Notes: a model not told the origin generated them from the letters alone. A DNA stretch of 10,378 nucleotides from Cephalothrix simula (GCA_035591015.1 JAXIUW010226174.1:1-10378); one strand, 5' to 3'; shown: positions 1 through 8,254, counted from the stretch's first letter. Program-made: numbers and translations.

Positions 1-96
1 TTTATTTTTCATAATGAATAATGAATAATGACACGCATACCGCGTTCATTTTTCGAAATTGCGCGACCGGAAACCCAAGTTTTCATTCTCTTGGCC

Positions 97-200
97 ATAC
101 GCGCCGTTTGCGCACCAAATTTATTGCCACAATATTTTCTGTGCAAGAATACGCGCCATTTGCGCGCCAAATTTATTGCCACAAAATTTTTCTGCGCCGA
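97..200. repeat. Two-unit tandem repeat, 52-bp period, GC-rich islands
   Basis: Two consecutive 52-bp units begin near 97 and 149. Each reads ATACGCGCC, then a TTTGCGC-type segment, then CCAAATTTATTGCCACAA, then TTTTCTG and TGC or CGC. The units differ at several bases. GCGC-rich islands stand out in otherwise AT-rich DNA. Open frames that cross this region on both strands are products of the repeat and show no family features. Confidence 0.7.
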
Positions 201-264
201 ATAGAGATTCTGGCTGATTTTCCCTAAACCATGCGCCAATTTTTCAACTTTTTTGAAATTTTTC

Positions 265-293
265 GCGCCGAATTTATCATGTTTATTCGGCGC
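265..293. repeat. Short GC-rich hairpin
   Basis: GCGCCGAAT (265-273) and ATTCGGCGC (285-293) form perfect 9-bp arms around an 11-nt loop. A GCGCCGAATA string also occurs at 193-202, so the hairpin probably belongs to the same repeat region as the 52-bp units. Confidence 0.65.
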
Positions 294-300
294 ACCCAGC

Positions 301-955
301 ACACTTTGCACAATAGAACTTGCAAAGCAATCGCTGAAAAATGAAATTTCCGAAAGTACAGGACATACACAAATAACCTTACCATTATTTTAATAGCTCT
401 AATTCTTCTTACTTCAGATTTTTAAAATTCAGTGCAGATGAGTTGTTTTTTTGATTTTTTCAAAGCACGCTCTCAATTCAAAATTCAAAAATTTTTAGAT
501 ACTATCCCATACAGTTTAAAATTGAATGAATTATAATAAAAGACATTTGTAATCCTAAAAAGGAAAAATTTCCATGCAAAATTTTTATTATAATATTTTT
601 AATGGATTACCTGAGCCAATAAATTATCTTTGGACGGTTCATATTAAAATGTATAAATGAATTTCGATAGGAATTTTACATCATTATAATTAAGGTCCAT
701 ACGGAGTTTCACAGTTGCGTTCGCAATTGAAAAATTGAAAAATGATCAAAAATCATGAAAATATTCGTTTAAACTTAAACGTTAAAGTCTGCAAGTAATA
801 GAAGTGAATCATTCATACATGTATGTATCTGTGTATGTTACTTTGTCTAGATATATTCAATACATCTCAATAAACACAGTGTTCAACTGATGAACATGAT
901 GAAGCTGGCACTGGCAGGCAAATCGATATGAAATGAATGTAGTTATATCATGTTA
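301..955. other. AT-rich intergenic stretch, nothing recognised
   Basis: No open frame of interest, RNA gene or clear repeat is visible. The only local feature is a short self-complementary CATACATGTATG near 813-824. Confidence 0.5.
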
Positions 956-959
956 TTGT

Positions 960-1026
960 AGTAGTACTCACCATGCTCAGCATGCTCAGCTGGTACTACT
1001 GAGTAGTACTAGTCATGCTAGTACTA
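960..1026. repeat. Cluster of perfect short palindromes and a direct repeat
   Basis: AGTAGTAC (960-967), its complement GTACTACT (993-1000) and AGTAGTAC again (1002-1009) alternate in orientation. The last two form an inverted repeat with a single-base centre. Next to them TAGTACTAG (1004-1012) pairs with CTAGTACTA (1018-1026) around a 5-nt loop. Between the first arms lie two exact adjacent copies of CATGCTCAG (972-980 and 981-989). Confidence 0.75.
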
Positions 1027-1243
1027 GTAGTGTGTTGTAGTAGGCAATTATCAAATCAACTAATGTTGATCGAGTCCCTGGCTAATGTCCTTAGCCACTA
1101 CCTCATGCCCGGTGAAAACTATGAGTTTGGTAATTCTTAGGTTTTATTTATTACCATAAGACGTAGCACTAGCACTAGTAAGGTTAGGACTTTACTAAAA
1201 GCAGATTCACTAAGTAACAGTTAACGTTTATATTCACCTGTTA

Positions 1244-1319
1244 GTTCTGAAAGCTAATGTACAGCACTATTTAACTTTCGGATAAGCTTACCCTTCAAAT
1301 TTTTGGTTCTGAAAGCTAA
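1244..1319. repeat. Exact 14-bp direct repeat, 62-bp spacing
   Basis: GTTCTGAAAGCTAA occurs at 1244-1257 and again at 1306-1319. The surrounding bases are only weakly similar. It may be a remnant of an older tandem array or chance duplication. Nothing else is seen in 1036-1340. Confidence 0.5.
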
Positions 1320-1346
1320 AGTTAATAAGCACAACAGTCGTTAGAT

Positions 1347-1361
1347 TTTTTACTTTTTTAT
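1347..1361 (-). other. A-rich tail after the LINE fragment
   Basis: On the minus strand an A-rich run (ATAAAAAAGTAAAAAATC) follows about 25 nt after the reverse transcriptase stop codon. This fits a degraded poly(A) tail with a very short 3' UTR and would mark the 3' end of the insertion. A-runs are common in this DNA, so this is tentative. Confidence 0.35.
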
Positions 1362-1382
1362 GATTTCAATTTGCACATTATT

Positions 1383-1670
1383 CTATGCCAGCCGATTTTC
1401 TTTAGTTGCGGGTATTCTGTACTTGACTTTGAGCAACAATGGGTCTTCGTTTTTACGATCTAGGTATCTTTGAGCAACTGTGTTAAATCTATCCTTAACA
1501 AGTTCTATCTTAGCATCGTCATGCAGGTCTAATACTCTAAGCCTGTTCATTCGGGTGGCTCTGTTCGCTAGCCGCAGAGCATCATTTTGATAGACTTGCA
1601 GTTTCGTTCTGTGCTGAACGCTGATGTTCATCCAAGCTGAATGATCTAGCGTGTTAGTCAAAAGATTGAC
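1383..1670 (-). pseudogene. Fragment of non-LTR retrotransposon reverse transcriptase, extreme C-terminus
   Basis: The minus-strand frame is open for 95 codons between TAG at 1671-1673 and TAG at 1383-1385. It contains KLQVYQNDALRLANRATRMN, then LHDDAKIELVKDRFNTVAQRYLDRK. This pattern is typical of the region after the polymerase domain in Jockey/CR1-type insect LINEs: a K-LQ-x-QN-x-ALR motif, a short spacer, an LH-x-x-x-K-I-x-x-V-K segment, then a helical stretch with QYL or RYL. The catalytic polymerase motifs are absent because the copy is cut off at its 5' end. It is therefore an inactive, 5'-truncated insertion, not a working gene. Family is assigned from recalled pattern, not a search. 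Confidence 0.72.
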
Positions 1671-1681
1671 CTATAGTTTCA

Positions 1682-1971
1682 CAAATAGCTATATAAATGA
1701 TTAGTATTTGTCATTAGCTCTGTTTGATATATTACAAGCCACATAAAAGAAATATTTCGGAGAGTGGCGCTTTGATGCTACAATAATGATGTCATAACGC
1801 CACTGTGGCGTGATTTTGCTCATCTCTTACCAGTTTGGCTCTACTCAAAAAGCGTAATTTAGTTTTTCGCCGCTAGGAGGTGCCACAGTGGCGCCACATG
1901 TATTTAAATGGCTTAAGGTTGCATAACTTTTGATTACCTATCTATTGATATATAATTTATTAGGTTAAGTT
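1682..1971. repeat. Dispersed repeat, copy A (about 290 bp)
   Basis: The left end starts CAAATAGCTATAT and includes GTCATTAGCTCTGTT and AGAAATATTTCGGAGAGTGG. The right half includes GCCGCTAGGAGG, an exact 27-bp block shared with copy B (1884-1910) containing the palindrome GTGGCGCCAC (1888-1897), and GTTGCATAACTTTTGA. The middle (about 1770-1810) differs from copy B and holds its own small palindrome CGCCACTGTGGCG (1798-1810). No reading frame is carried. The left end lies about 10 bp from the truncated 5' end of the LINE fragment. It may be a SINE-like or MITE-like non-autonomous element. Confidence 0.75.
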
Positions 1972-2073
1972 TTTGTTTATCTGATATCTATGTTTATCTG
2001 TATCAAGGTAGCTATGACATCATTAATATGACATCATAGGGCGATAATTGCAACCCTAAATTATCAGAAATGC

Positions 2074-2351
2074 CAAATAGCTATATCAAGGATTAGTATT
2101 CGTCATTAGCTCTGTTTTGATATATTACTAGCCATATAAAAGAAATATTTCGGAGAGTGGCGATTATTATCCTCCGTAGGTAATCGGGGTGCTTATTCCA
2201 TTTCTGTAATCAGTTTTTGGCCATTTCTTACCATTTAAAGTGTAATTCAGTTTTTTGCCGCTAGGGGGCAACACAGTGGCGCCACATGTATTTAAATGAC
2301 TTAATGTTGCATAACTTTTGACTACCTATCCAGTGATTATATATAGTTTAT
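2074..2351. repeat. Dispersed repeat, copy B (about 278 bp)
   Basis: This is a same-orientation copy of the element at 1682-1971, about 390 bp away. It matches copy A closely over the first 85-90 bases and again over the right half, with substitutions such as TTTGATAT against TTTTGATAT. About 2163-2210 is unrelated to copy A. The 27-bp block with GTGGCGCCAC (2276-2285) is identical in both. No coding capacity. Confidence 0.75.
2258..2272 (+). promoter_or_regulatory. CTCF-like core motif in repeat copy B
   Basis: CCGCTAGGGGGCAAC closely resembles the conserved CTCF core (CCASYAGRKGGCRSY), differing at the third base and near the 3' end. The equivalent in copy A (1870-1884) is CCGCTAGGAGGTGCC and fits less well. 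A motif match alone does not show binding. Confidence 0.3.
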
Positions 2352-2798
2352 GGGGGGGAGGTAAGTATTCTAGTTTTTGAGATCTTTGGTGGGGGACATT
2401 TTTTGTACCATTTTTGGCTCACATCCCATTTTTCCATCCATTTGTGTACATGTATTTTCTTTCGTATATTAAAAAAACCGTTAACTATCTTGTCCAAAGA
2501 AAAGTCTGTTAAATAGGAGGCGAAATGCATATTATACAATTTATCGGGCATAGGATATTGCGTAGCCCAGTGACATCTAACTTAGTTCGCTTTTTCAGAA
2601 TTATTTGAGAATTACAGCCTGATTTTCCATACTTTTACACAATATCGAGAACATTGGATTTTTCATTTAAAAAATTTGAGATCATGAATGATTAGATCTA
2701 ATCAATAGCTAGTTGACTTTTAGAGGAATATTTTTAAATTATTTTTACCGTGTTTTAATTAAATAATTTCTTCATTTATCAATTTTTTAGTGTCAAAA
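2352..2798. other. Intergenic stretch, nothing recognised
   Basis: There is a short G-run at 2352-2358 and a 67-codon open frame on the minus strand with no family features or conserved pattern. I see no supportable gene or element. Confidence 0.45.
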
Positions 2799-3105
2799 CG
2801 AGGTGCCCTTTTAACTGTTTAATACGTACTAAAAAAATACGTACTTTAAAACAATTAACAAAATATTATTAATTTTCTATGGAATAACCAAAATCCAGGT
2901 TCAAGTATTTATTTTGATATATTTTGGAAGGGGCTGAGTCACTCTGGGACTGTTCGGTGACAATTTCCTGTACTATTGTGTATAAAGAACAAATTTATAC
3001 CCTAAAGTAGATTATATGTATATGCATCTTGAGTCACCCCTCATTTGGACGATATTGGAATACAAATAGATAAATATGGTGCCCTTCCTCGAGGTGCCCT
3101 TTTAA
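2799..3105. repeat. Direct repeats flanking about 275 bp
   Basis: CGAGGTGCCCTTTTAA occurs exactly at 2799-2814 and at 3090-3105. A partial third copy (GGTGCCCTT) lies just before the second. The interval also has two TGAGTCAC sites (near 2935 and 3032) and a 10-bp direct repeat AATACGTACT at 2821-2830 and 2836-2845. It could be the remnant of a small mobile element, but no coding sequence or inverted ends are visible. Confidence 0.45.
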
Positions 3106-3655
3106 AAAATTAATGAAGTAAAAAAAATTCTTTGGAATGATACTATCATTTTTCAAAGAGCATTCCAATATAAAAACATATTGAATGTACTTGTAACCAA
3201 ACAATTAAGCATTTTTCGTATATTCTAGAAAATTCAAAGTGCCCATCGCGAAAAAGCCCTATTTTCAAATAGATATTTCATGCTAAAAATGTTTTATAAG
3301 ATGACCAGGTAAGGGGAAGTTATTAGTAAGGATGAACCTAGAAAACATGCAACATGTCTGATGTCTCGTTTACAATTTTCACTACTTTTCAGTGACAAGA
3401 GCTCCAAATACCTGTAACCTTTTCAATTTTTCTAACGGGTTTTCTGATGTAAGATTGTGATAATTTTTAAAACCTGTATTTTTAATATAAATAATATCTT
3501 AAACTTTTATAATAAACATTTGAGAGTTTTATACTTATTAACTTAAAAATTAAAAAATTACAATGAAATTAAATATTACTGTTAATATCTTTATGATTGA
3601 CCAGAAATTTATAACAAAAAGTACACATTTAAAAAAATAAACATTCAGTTTCTCG
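3106..3655 (-). other. Probable 3' UTR and downstream flank of the PDZ gene
   Basis: This is AT-rich sequence after the TGA with no coding potential on either strand. A polyadenylation-like hexamer (ATTAAA on the minus strand, plus-strand 3481-3486) lies about 170 nt after the stop and is the nearest reasonable candidate. The true transcript end cannot be fixed from sequence alone. Confidence 0.4.
3481..3486 (-). promoter_or_regulatory. Candidate poly(A) signal ATTAAA
   Basis: ATTAAA is the commonest variant of AATAAA and lies at a plausible distance downstream of the stop codon of the PDZ gene. In AT-rich DNA this hexamer is frequent by chance, so the call is weak. Confidence 0.3.
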
Positions 3656-3901
3656 TCAAACTGCTGCACATTCTTCATCACGTTTGATTAAGTTTATCTT
3701 GTTTATTGCTTTGTTTTGTAAAATGGAGTCCTTTACTTTTCGAATTTGTGCTCTTTTTACAATAATGTCTCTAAGCTCATGTATTAATTTGTCCTTTTGA
3801 GTATTTTCCACACATAAATTTCTGTTTTGTAGATGTAATCTGTCTACCTCCTTTTCCAGTTCAAAATGCATTGAGTAATTTTTAAAAGGAAGTCCTGTTG
3901 A
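3656..3901 (-). CDS. Terminal coding exon of the PDZ protein: helical tail ending in CAAV
   Basis: The exon begins directly after the acceptor CTATTTCAG, in phase 0, matching the phase of the large exon's donor. It encodes 81 residues and ends with TGA. After a short linker (STGLPFKNYS) comes an uninterrupted charged helix-like stretch beginning MHFELEKEVDRLHLQ. Regular Leu, Ile and Val spacing and no prolines suggest a coiled coil that could dimerise or bind a partner. The last residues are RDEECAAV. The final four have the form of a CaaX prenylation box, and the free C-terminus could also serve as a hydrophobic PDZ ligand. The Met at 3871 might be taken for a start of a small separate gene, but the matching splice signals and phase make it far more likely to be the 3' exon. 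Confidence 0.82.
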   Translation of the reverse strand, partial: STGLPFKNYSMHFELEKEVDRLHLQNRNLCVENTQKDKLIHELRDIIVKRAQIRKVKDSILQNKAINKINLIKRDEECAAV

Positions 3902-4237
3902 CTGAAATAGATATGAAAGTTAATTTGAAATAAATGTATGCTAAAATTTACATGTAATATTTCATAACGGAAAACATATTTTTGTATTAGTTTTAGTTTT
4001 CATTTGTGATTTTTAGTAATATTTTTATTCCTTGATGTTCTAAAATTTATTCAATTTTGAATGAGTCAATTAAAGTGGTATTATTCAAATCTTTTTTACA
4101 CTTATTACTGTTTAAATTAAATTTCGAGTTACATCTGTACATGCACTCGAATGCACACACAATTTAATTGTAATCGAAATAGTAAGAAAAATCGTGTGCA
4201 GCTTTCTACTAAGCGTAATAATACATTGGATACTTAC
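3902..4237 (-). other. Phase-0 GT-AG intron between the two coding exons
   Basis: Read on the minus strand, the intron begins GTAAGT and ends TCTATTTCAG, both good matches to metazoan splice consensus. It is 336 nt and AT-rich. Removing it joins exon residue 1339 (Ile) in frame to Ser-Thr-Gly-Leu-Pro of the next exon. Without splicing, the frame continues for 41 more codons to a stop at 4112-4114. Confidence 0.8.
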
Positions 4238-7200
4238 AATGCCATGCCGAGCATCACTTTCTGCTAGCTCCCTAGATTTAGTCCTTGCTATGACTAAATG
4301 CAGTTGATCCTCTTGACTGTTTAGAATCTGCTGCACTTTTTCCAATGGTGAATAAAGTGCATATTCCCCATTTACTTCCACTAAATAGTCACCTTCTTGT
4401 AATCGCCCGTCATATTTAGCTGCTCCTCTCTCCTCAAACTTATCTATGCCTATAATTGATTCAACACAGTCAGATTTTACTTTTGCAAATGCACTATTGT
4501 TTTGACCTATCAAGGGTTTCTTTCCTTGAGGAGAATGATATGATTGATTGGAATTAGTTGAATCCAAGAACACTGATTCAAAAAGTTTGATTCCAAAAAT
4601 AGGGTATACCCCTCTTTCTATCTCTATATTTATAACATCACAACATTGAAATACGCGATGAAGACTAGGTCTTAAACTATTGACCTTTTGAACTACTGAA
4701 ACTTTTGGCATTAATGGAGATGGATTTGAACCTCTCGAATGCATTGATTTTCGCTGAGATCGCGGAGTATGAGATACTGATTCAGTTGGAGTTCTTCTGT
4801 GTTCGCGATGATGATTGTTTGACAGTCTTTCCTTCATCGCTTTTAATCCTTCTTCTCGTTCATGTTTATGTGGCGTGATGGAAGGGCCACGTGATGTAGA
4901 TTTTGGCTCAACATTTGCATACTGAAGGAGTGCATTTTTACGTGAAATGACATCAGAAGAGGGTGGTCTGTTTGTTGTGTCAGATATGTCCTTCTGGAGA
5001 CCTACATTAAGTTCTGCGCACGAAAAGACTGATGATGGCGATAATGGCCCATTTCGTTCACGTTCACGTTGAGATGGGGGGCGTTGATAATGGTGTGAAC
5101 TATGGATACTGTGTCGGGAAGAACTTTGTGGGTGCCCTGAATCACGTGGGATTCTGCGTTCTGTTGTATCTGGTGTGACTCGATGACTAGAGTCCCTTGG
5201 TGTTTTTCTTTCGTTATGGTAATCAGTTAGACGATTGACCTGCCCTTCTATCTCAACAAAACCCGAGGAATCAGATTCACCTGCATTGAACCGAAATCCC
5301 AGTTGATCATTCCGCATTGGCGTTCTTGGAGTTTGAAGAGGAGTCTCATTCAAGCTTTCGTGCTCATACGGTCGCTTTTGTTCAATTTGATTTTGCTTTC
5401 TCTTCAACTCGTCAATCTTAGCTTTTGTTAATTCAGCTATGTCTCTAGAGCGGTTTTGTAGATCCGTGCGAGTGCTTCTTAAACTAGCTCGAAGTTTACC
5501 AAAACGAGTTAAGGATGATGTTTTCGAAACGGATTGCTCGGATAAATGTCTTGTCCTTCTGTTCTCCGAAGGAGATTCTCTTCTTAGCACATCTTTTGCT
5601 CTTTCCAGAGCAGTTTGAAGAGTTGGGGACTTTCCATCCCGAGAAACTCTTCTTGGTCTTTCATTATCTTTATCTTCCGATAGTACTTTCGCATTGTGTT
5701 GCTGGTTCACAAATGATTTCTGAGATGACTCAGACTGGAATGACTTGTTTCGATTATTGCGATAGATATCCTTATATTCAGTTGGAGGCGATGCTTCTAC
5801 GTTTTCCCATGTGAAAATACTTTCATCTTCGACATCACTTTCATGAGTTGAAGGACTCAATAGATACTCGGGAACAGCTGGGTCTTGTGATAAACCTTCT
5901 TCTACAGTTGATGAGGCATGGGAAGATACATTTGAATTATATTCAGTACTAACAACTGACTGACCCTCAGAAGAATTTTGTATGCTCTCAAGACGGGATG
6001 TCACCTCACTTAAATCAGCACTGGACTTTCTTGATACATTTTCAGTTTCTTCAACCTCACTTTCTAAAGGACCACCAAAGCTTTTTAAAGTACTCGCTTC
6101 GCTATTATCATCACTATTCCCTCTTGACCTACTACGAAGTACCCTTATTCTTTCCCTAACTCCATCCTTTAGTCGTTTTTTCTTTTCTTCAATGATTTCT
6201 GGACTTGCTTTTGGTATATCTGGTAGCGTTCGTCGTGTTCTATTAATACGCCTCACCGATGGTCCTGTGCTGCGTCCGCTAGGCGCCCTTGATGATGTTG
6301 AAGATCTAAAGGACGCATCATCATTGTCAAAATAGCTATAAGCAGACTGCCTAGATTCTTGAGAAAGATCTTTATTGCTGAAACGGTTATCATCTTCAAG
6401 GTTTGAAGAATTCTCTTGCATCGTTGATTTCGTTTGCTTGTTCCATGATCCTTCAAAATCTGTAATCGAAGCAGGCATTGTGTGGTGCTTCTGTGCTAAT
6501 ATATCCGTCATTTTTTTCCTCAAAACAGCATTATCCGAATCCGAGTCAATGCTATTTTTTGTTTGCTGTCGATCCGGATATAATGGTCTGTTATTTCTTT
6601 TTTTCCTTAAAACAACTGGAGTTTCGTCACTAAAATCTTCAACACTTGATTTGTTAACGTCATGTATATTTGTGTTGGAATTGACCGTGTTTGAAGTATC
6701 ATTTGTCTTCGCACGAGTACTACTTGGTTTTTCGGATTTCTGTATCTTTACTTTATATACTTCTGTATTTTCTGGCTTGTAGCCATCTGATTTATTCGAC
6801 ATATTATCTTCTTTTAAAGACTTTTTATTGACTGAATCTGACTTATTTCCTTTTATTGAGAGAGACCTTGGGGTCTCTTCGTTGAAATTATTTTTATCTG
6901 GAGCAATTTTTTGTGCAACCTCCACTGAAAAATTTTGATTTTCAGTTATATTTGGCGTTATTCTATTTTTGAGTTCTTTAAGGGATATCACATTTTGGCT
7001 TTCAATGTTGAAATTCACATCAATGCTATTTCGTTTTGAAAATATACGCCCGTCTTTGACGGGGATTTTGGATTCACTCTCCATTCGTCCCATTGGTGAA
7101 ATACTTAAACTGTTATTGTTATTGACAGTTAATAAATTATTTCCCGTACCTAATGTCGACTTAACCTCATTCAGAAGTTCGTCAGTATCATCAGTGCTTC

Positions 7201-8254
7201 CGCTAGATGCTGACTGACTTTTTTGTTTAGTACAAGTATTAGATTTATTTTTTCCAATAGATGGTTTGCGTGAAAGATTTTGAAGATTATTTTTTAAAAT
7301 GTCTTTGAACTCCTCTCTGTTCATAATATCAACTGATTTTGATTTAGTATCCTGATCTGATTTGATTTCGATATCCTTTTCAGCTTCATGTTCATTAAAA
7401 TTGTCTGTTATTGTATGTTCACTTATGGCTATCAAGGTGTTCCTTATTTTTTGCAACTTATTTTCCGATGATGTAATCGTTAGATCATTACTATCATTTG
7501 TGTGAATTTCACTGAACTGATTCAAAACCGTCTCTTCTAAAAGTGTTTCTTCTTTTGTATTGTCCTTGTCTTTAATGTCGATGGCACCTTCTTCAGCAAT
7601 TTCACTGTTGTTATCTATATCTTCCTCTTCAGTTTGATTATTGTCACTCTTCTCAATGGTTTCTTCTTTTACAGAAGTATTTTTCAATTTATCATTTTCA
7701 GTATCATTAATTTCAGCAGCTTTTGATTTGTCACTTGAAATATCTCTATCCTTTACACCATCAGCACTTATTAGATTTACTTTTTCAATACCACTTTTCT
7801 GCACTAATTCTTTTGTATTGGTTAACGAAGCCGATGAATTCGCAGTTATATCATCACTAATTTGATTTACTTTTTCACTTTTCTGCACTAATTCTTTGGT
7901 ATTATTTATCGGAACTGATGAATTTGCAGTTAAATCATCGGATTTCGAAGTTGTTGTGAGTTCGTCTTTTAATTTCCTTTGACTAGATCGTAATCCTTTT
8001 GCATTTTTTTCAAGTAACTGTTCCCTGTGATTTTGTTCTAGTACCAACTTAGCACCTTTGTTGTAAAAGACACTATTTTGATTACTTTGTAACTGGTGTA
8101 AGTGCTGTTTTATATCTTGGATAGCTTGGTTCCTATCTTTTTCTTCTTGACTCTCGTCGACTTTTTTCTTGTTATTTTGTTCTTCTCCTTTAGTTTTGGC
8201 TAGTGCTTCTTTTGCTTCATTCGCCTGGCGAAGCACACTTTGAATAGATATTTT
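4238..8254 (-). CDS. Large internal exon of a PDZ-domain scaffold-like protein (5' exons not in window)
   Basis: This 4,017-nt exon is open for 1,339 codons in phase 0. It starts right after an acceptor (TACTTTTACAG) and ends at a consensus donor (ATT|GTAAGT). No in-frame ATG lies between an upstream stop (8291-8293) and exon residue 311, so the start codon must be in an earlier exon. Numbering from the first exon codon, residues about 8-99 are charged and helix-prone and may form a coiled coil. Residues about 107-164 hold two copies of a short repeat. The long middle is rich in Ser, Asn, Lys and Glu and is probably disordered, with basic helical patches near 687-712 and 913-961. Residues about 1208-1324 form a PDZ domain: a VYPIFGIKLF loop and strand, then GAAKYDGRLQEGDYLVEVNG. 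PDZ domains bind C-terminal peptides of partners, which suggests a scaffold or adaptor, possibly cytoskeletal or junctional. I do not recognise the ortholog. Coding status is very secure; function is inferred. Confidence 0.92.
4283..4633 (-). other. PDZ domain within the large exon
   Basis: The encoded segment has the PDZ order. A first strand (INIEIERG) is followed by a carboxylate-binding loop of the X-hydrophobic-Gly-hydrophobic kind (IFGI). Later comes the family signature around GAAKYDGRLQEGDYLVEVNG, then a helix (SPLEKVQQIL) and a last strand (QLHLVIAR). The domain spans about 117 residues against the usual 80-100. The extra length is a Ser/Asn/Gln-rich loop of roughly 30 residues between the second and third strands (around DSTNSNQSYHSPQGKK). 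Position 1 of the binding helix cannot be assigned with certainty, so ligand class is left open. Confidence 0.85.
7763..7936 (-). repeat. Internal tandem duplication in the coding exon
   Basis: Two adjacent protein repeats of about 28-30 residues are encoded here. Both read D-[LI]-TANSS, then four or five variable residues, then NTKELVQKS, then EKVN-x-IS. The second copy has two extra residues (GI) before EKVN. The codons are also similar, which points to an in-frame DNA duplication that has since diverged. It sits between the charged N-terminal helical part and the low-complexity middle. No function can be assigned. Confidence 0.75.

Noticed and set aside
9-311. Opposing open frames (100 codons minus, 68 codons plus) at the left edge
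   Set aside because: Both are generated by the GCGC-rich 52-bp repeat; neither shows a domain or credible start.
2348-2551. 67-codon minus-strand open frame
   Set aside because: No recognisable motif, no splice or family support, and a length expected by chance.
3656-3871. Independent small gene starting at the Met codon 3871
   Set aside because: The frame is open back to a strong acceptor in the same phase as the large exon's donor, so it is better explained as a 3' exon.
4112-4237. Constitutive C-terminal 41 residues read through the donor
   Set aside because: A consensus GTAAGT at 4237-4232 and a matching downstream acceptor make this intron; kept only as a possible retained-intron isoform.
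5515-7865. Several open frames on the plus strand and one in another minus frame inside the large exon
   Set aside because: They are antisense or out-of-frame shadows of the long Ser-rich coding exon; their Phe/Leu/Ser-rich composition follows from it.
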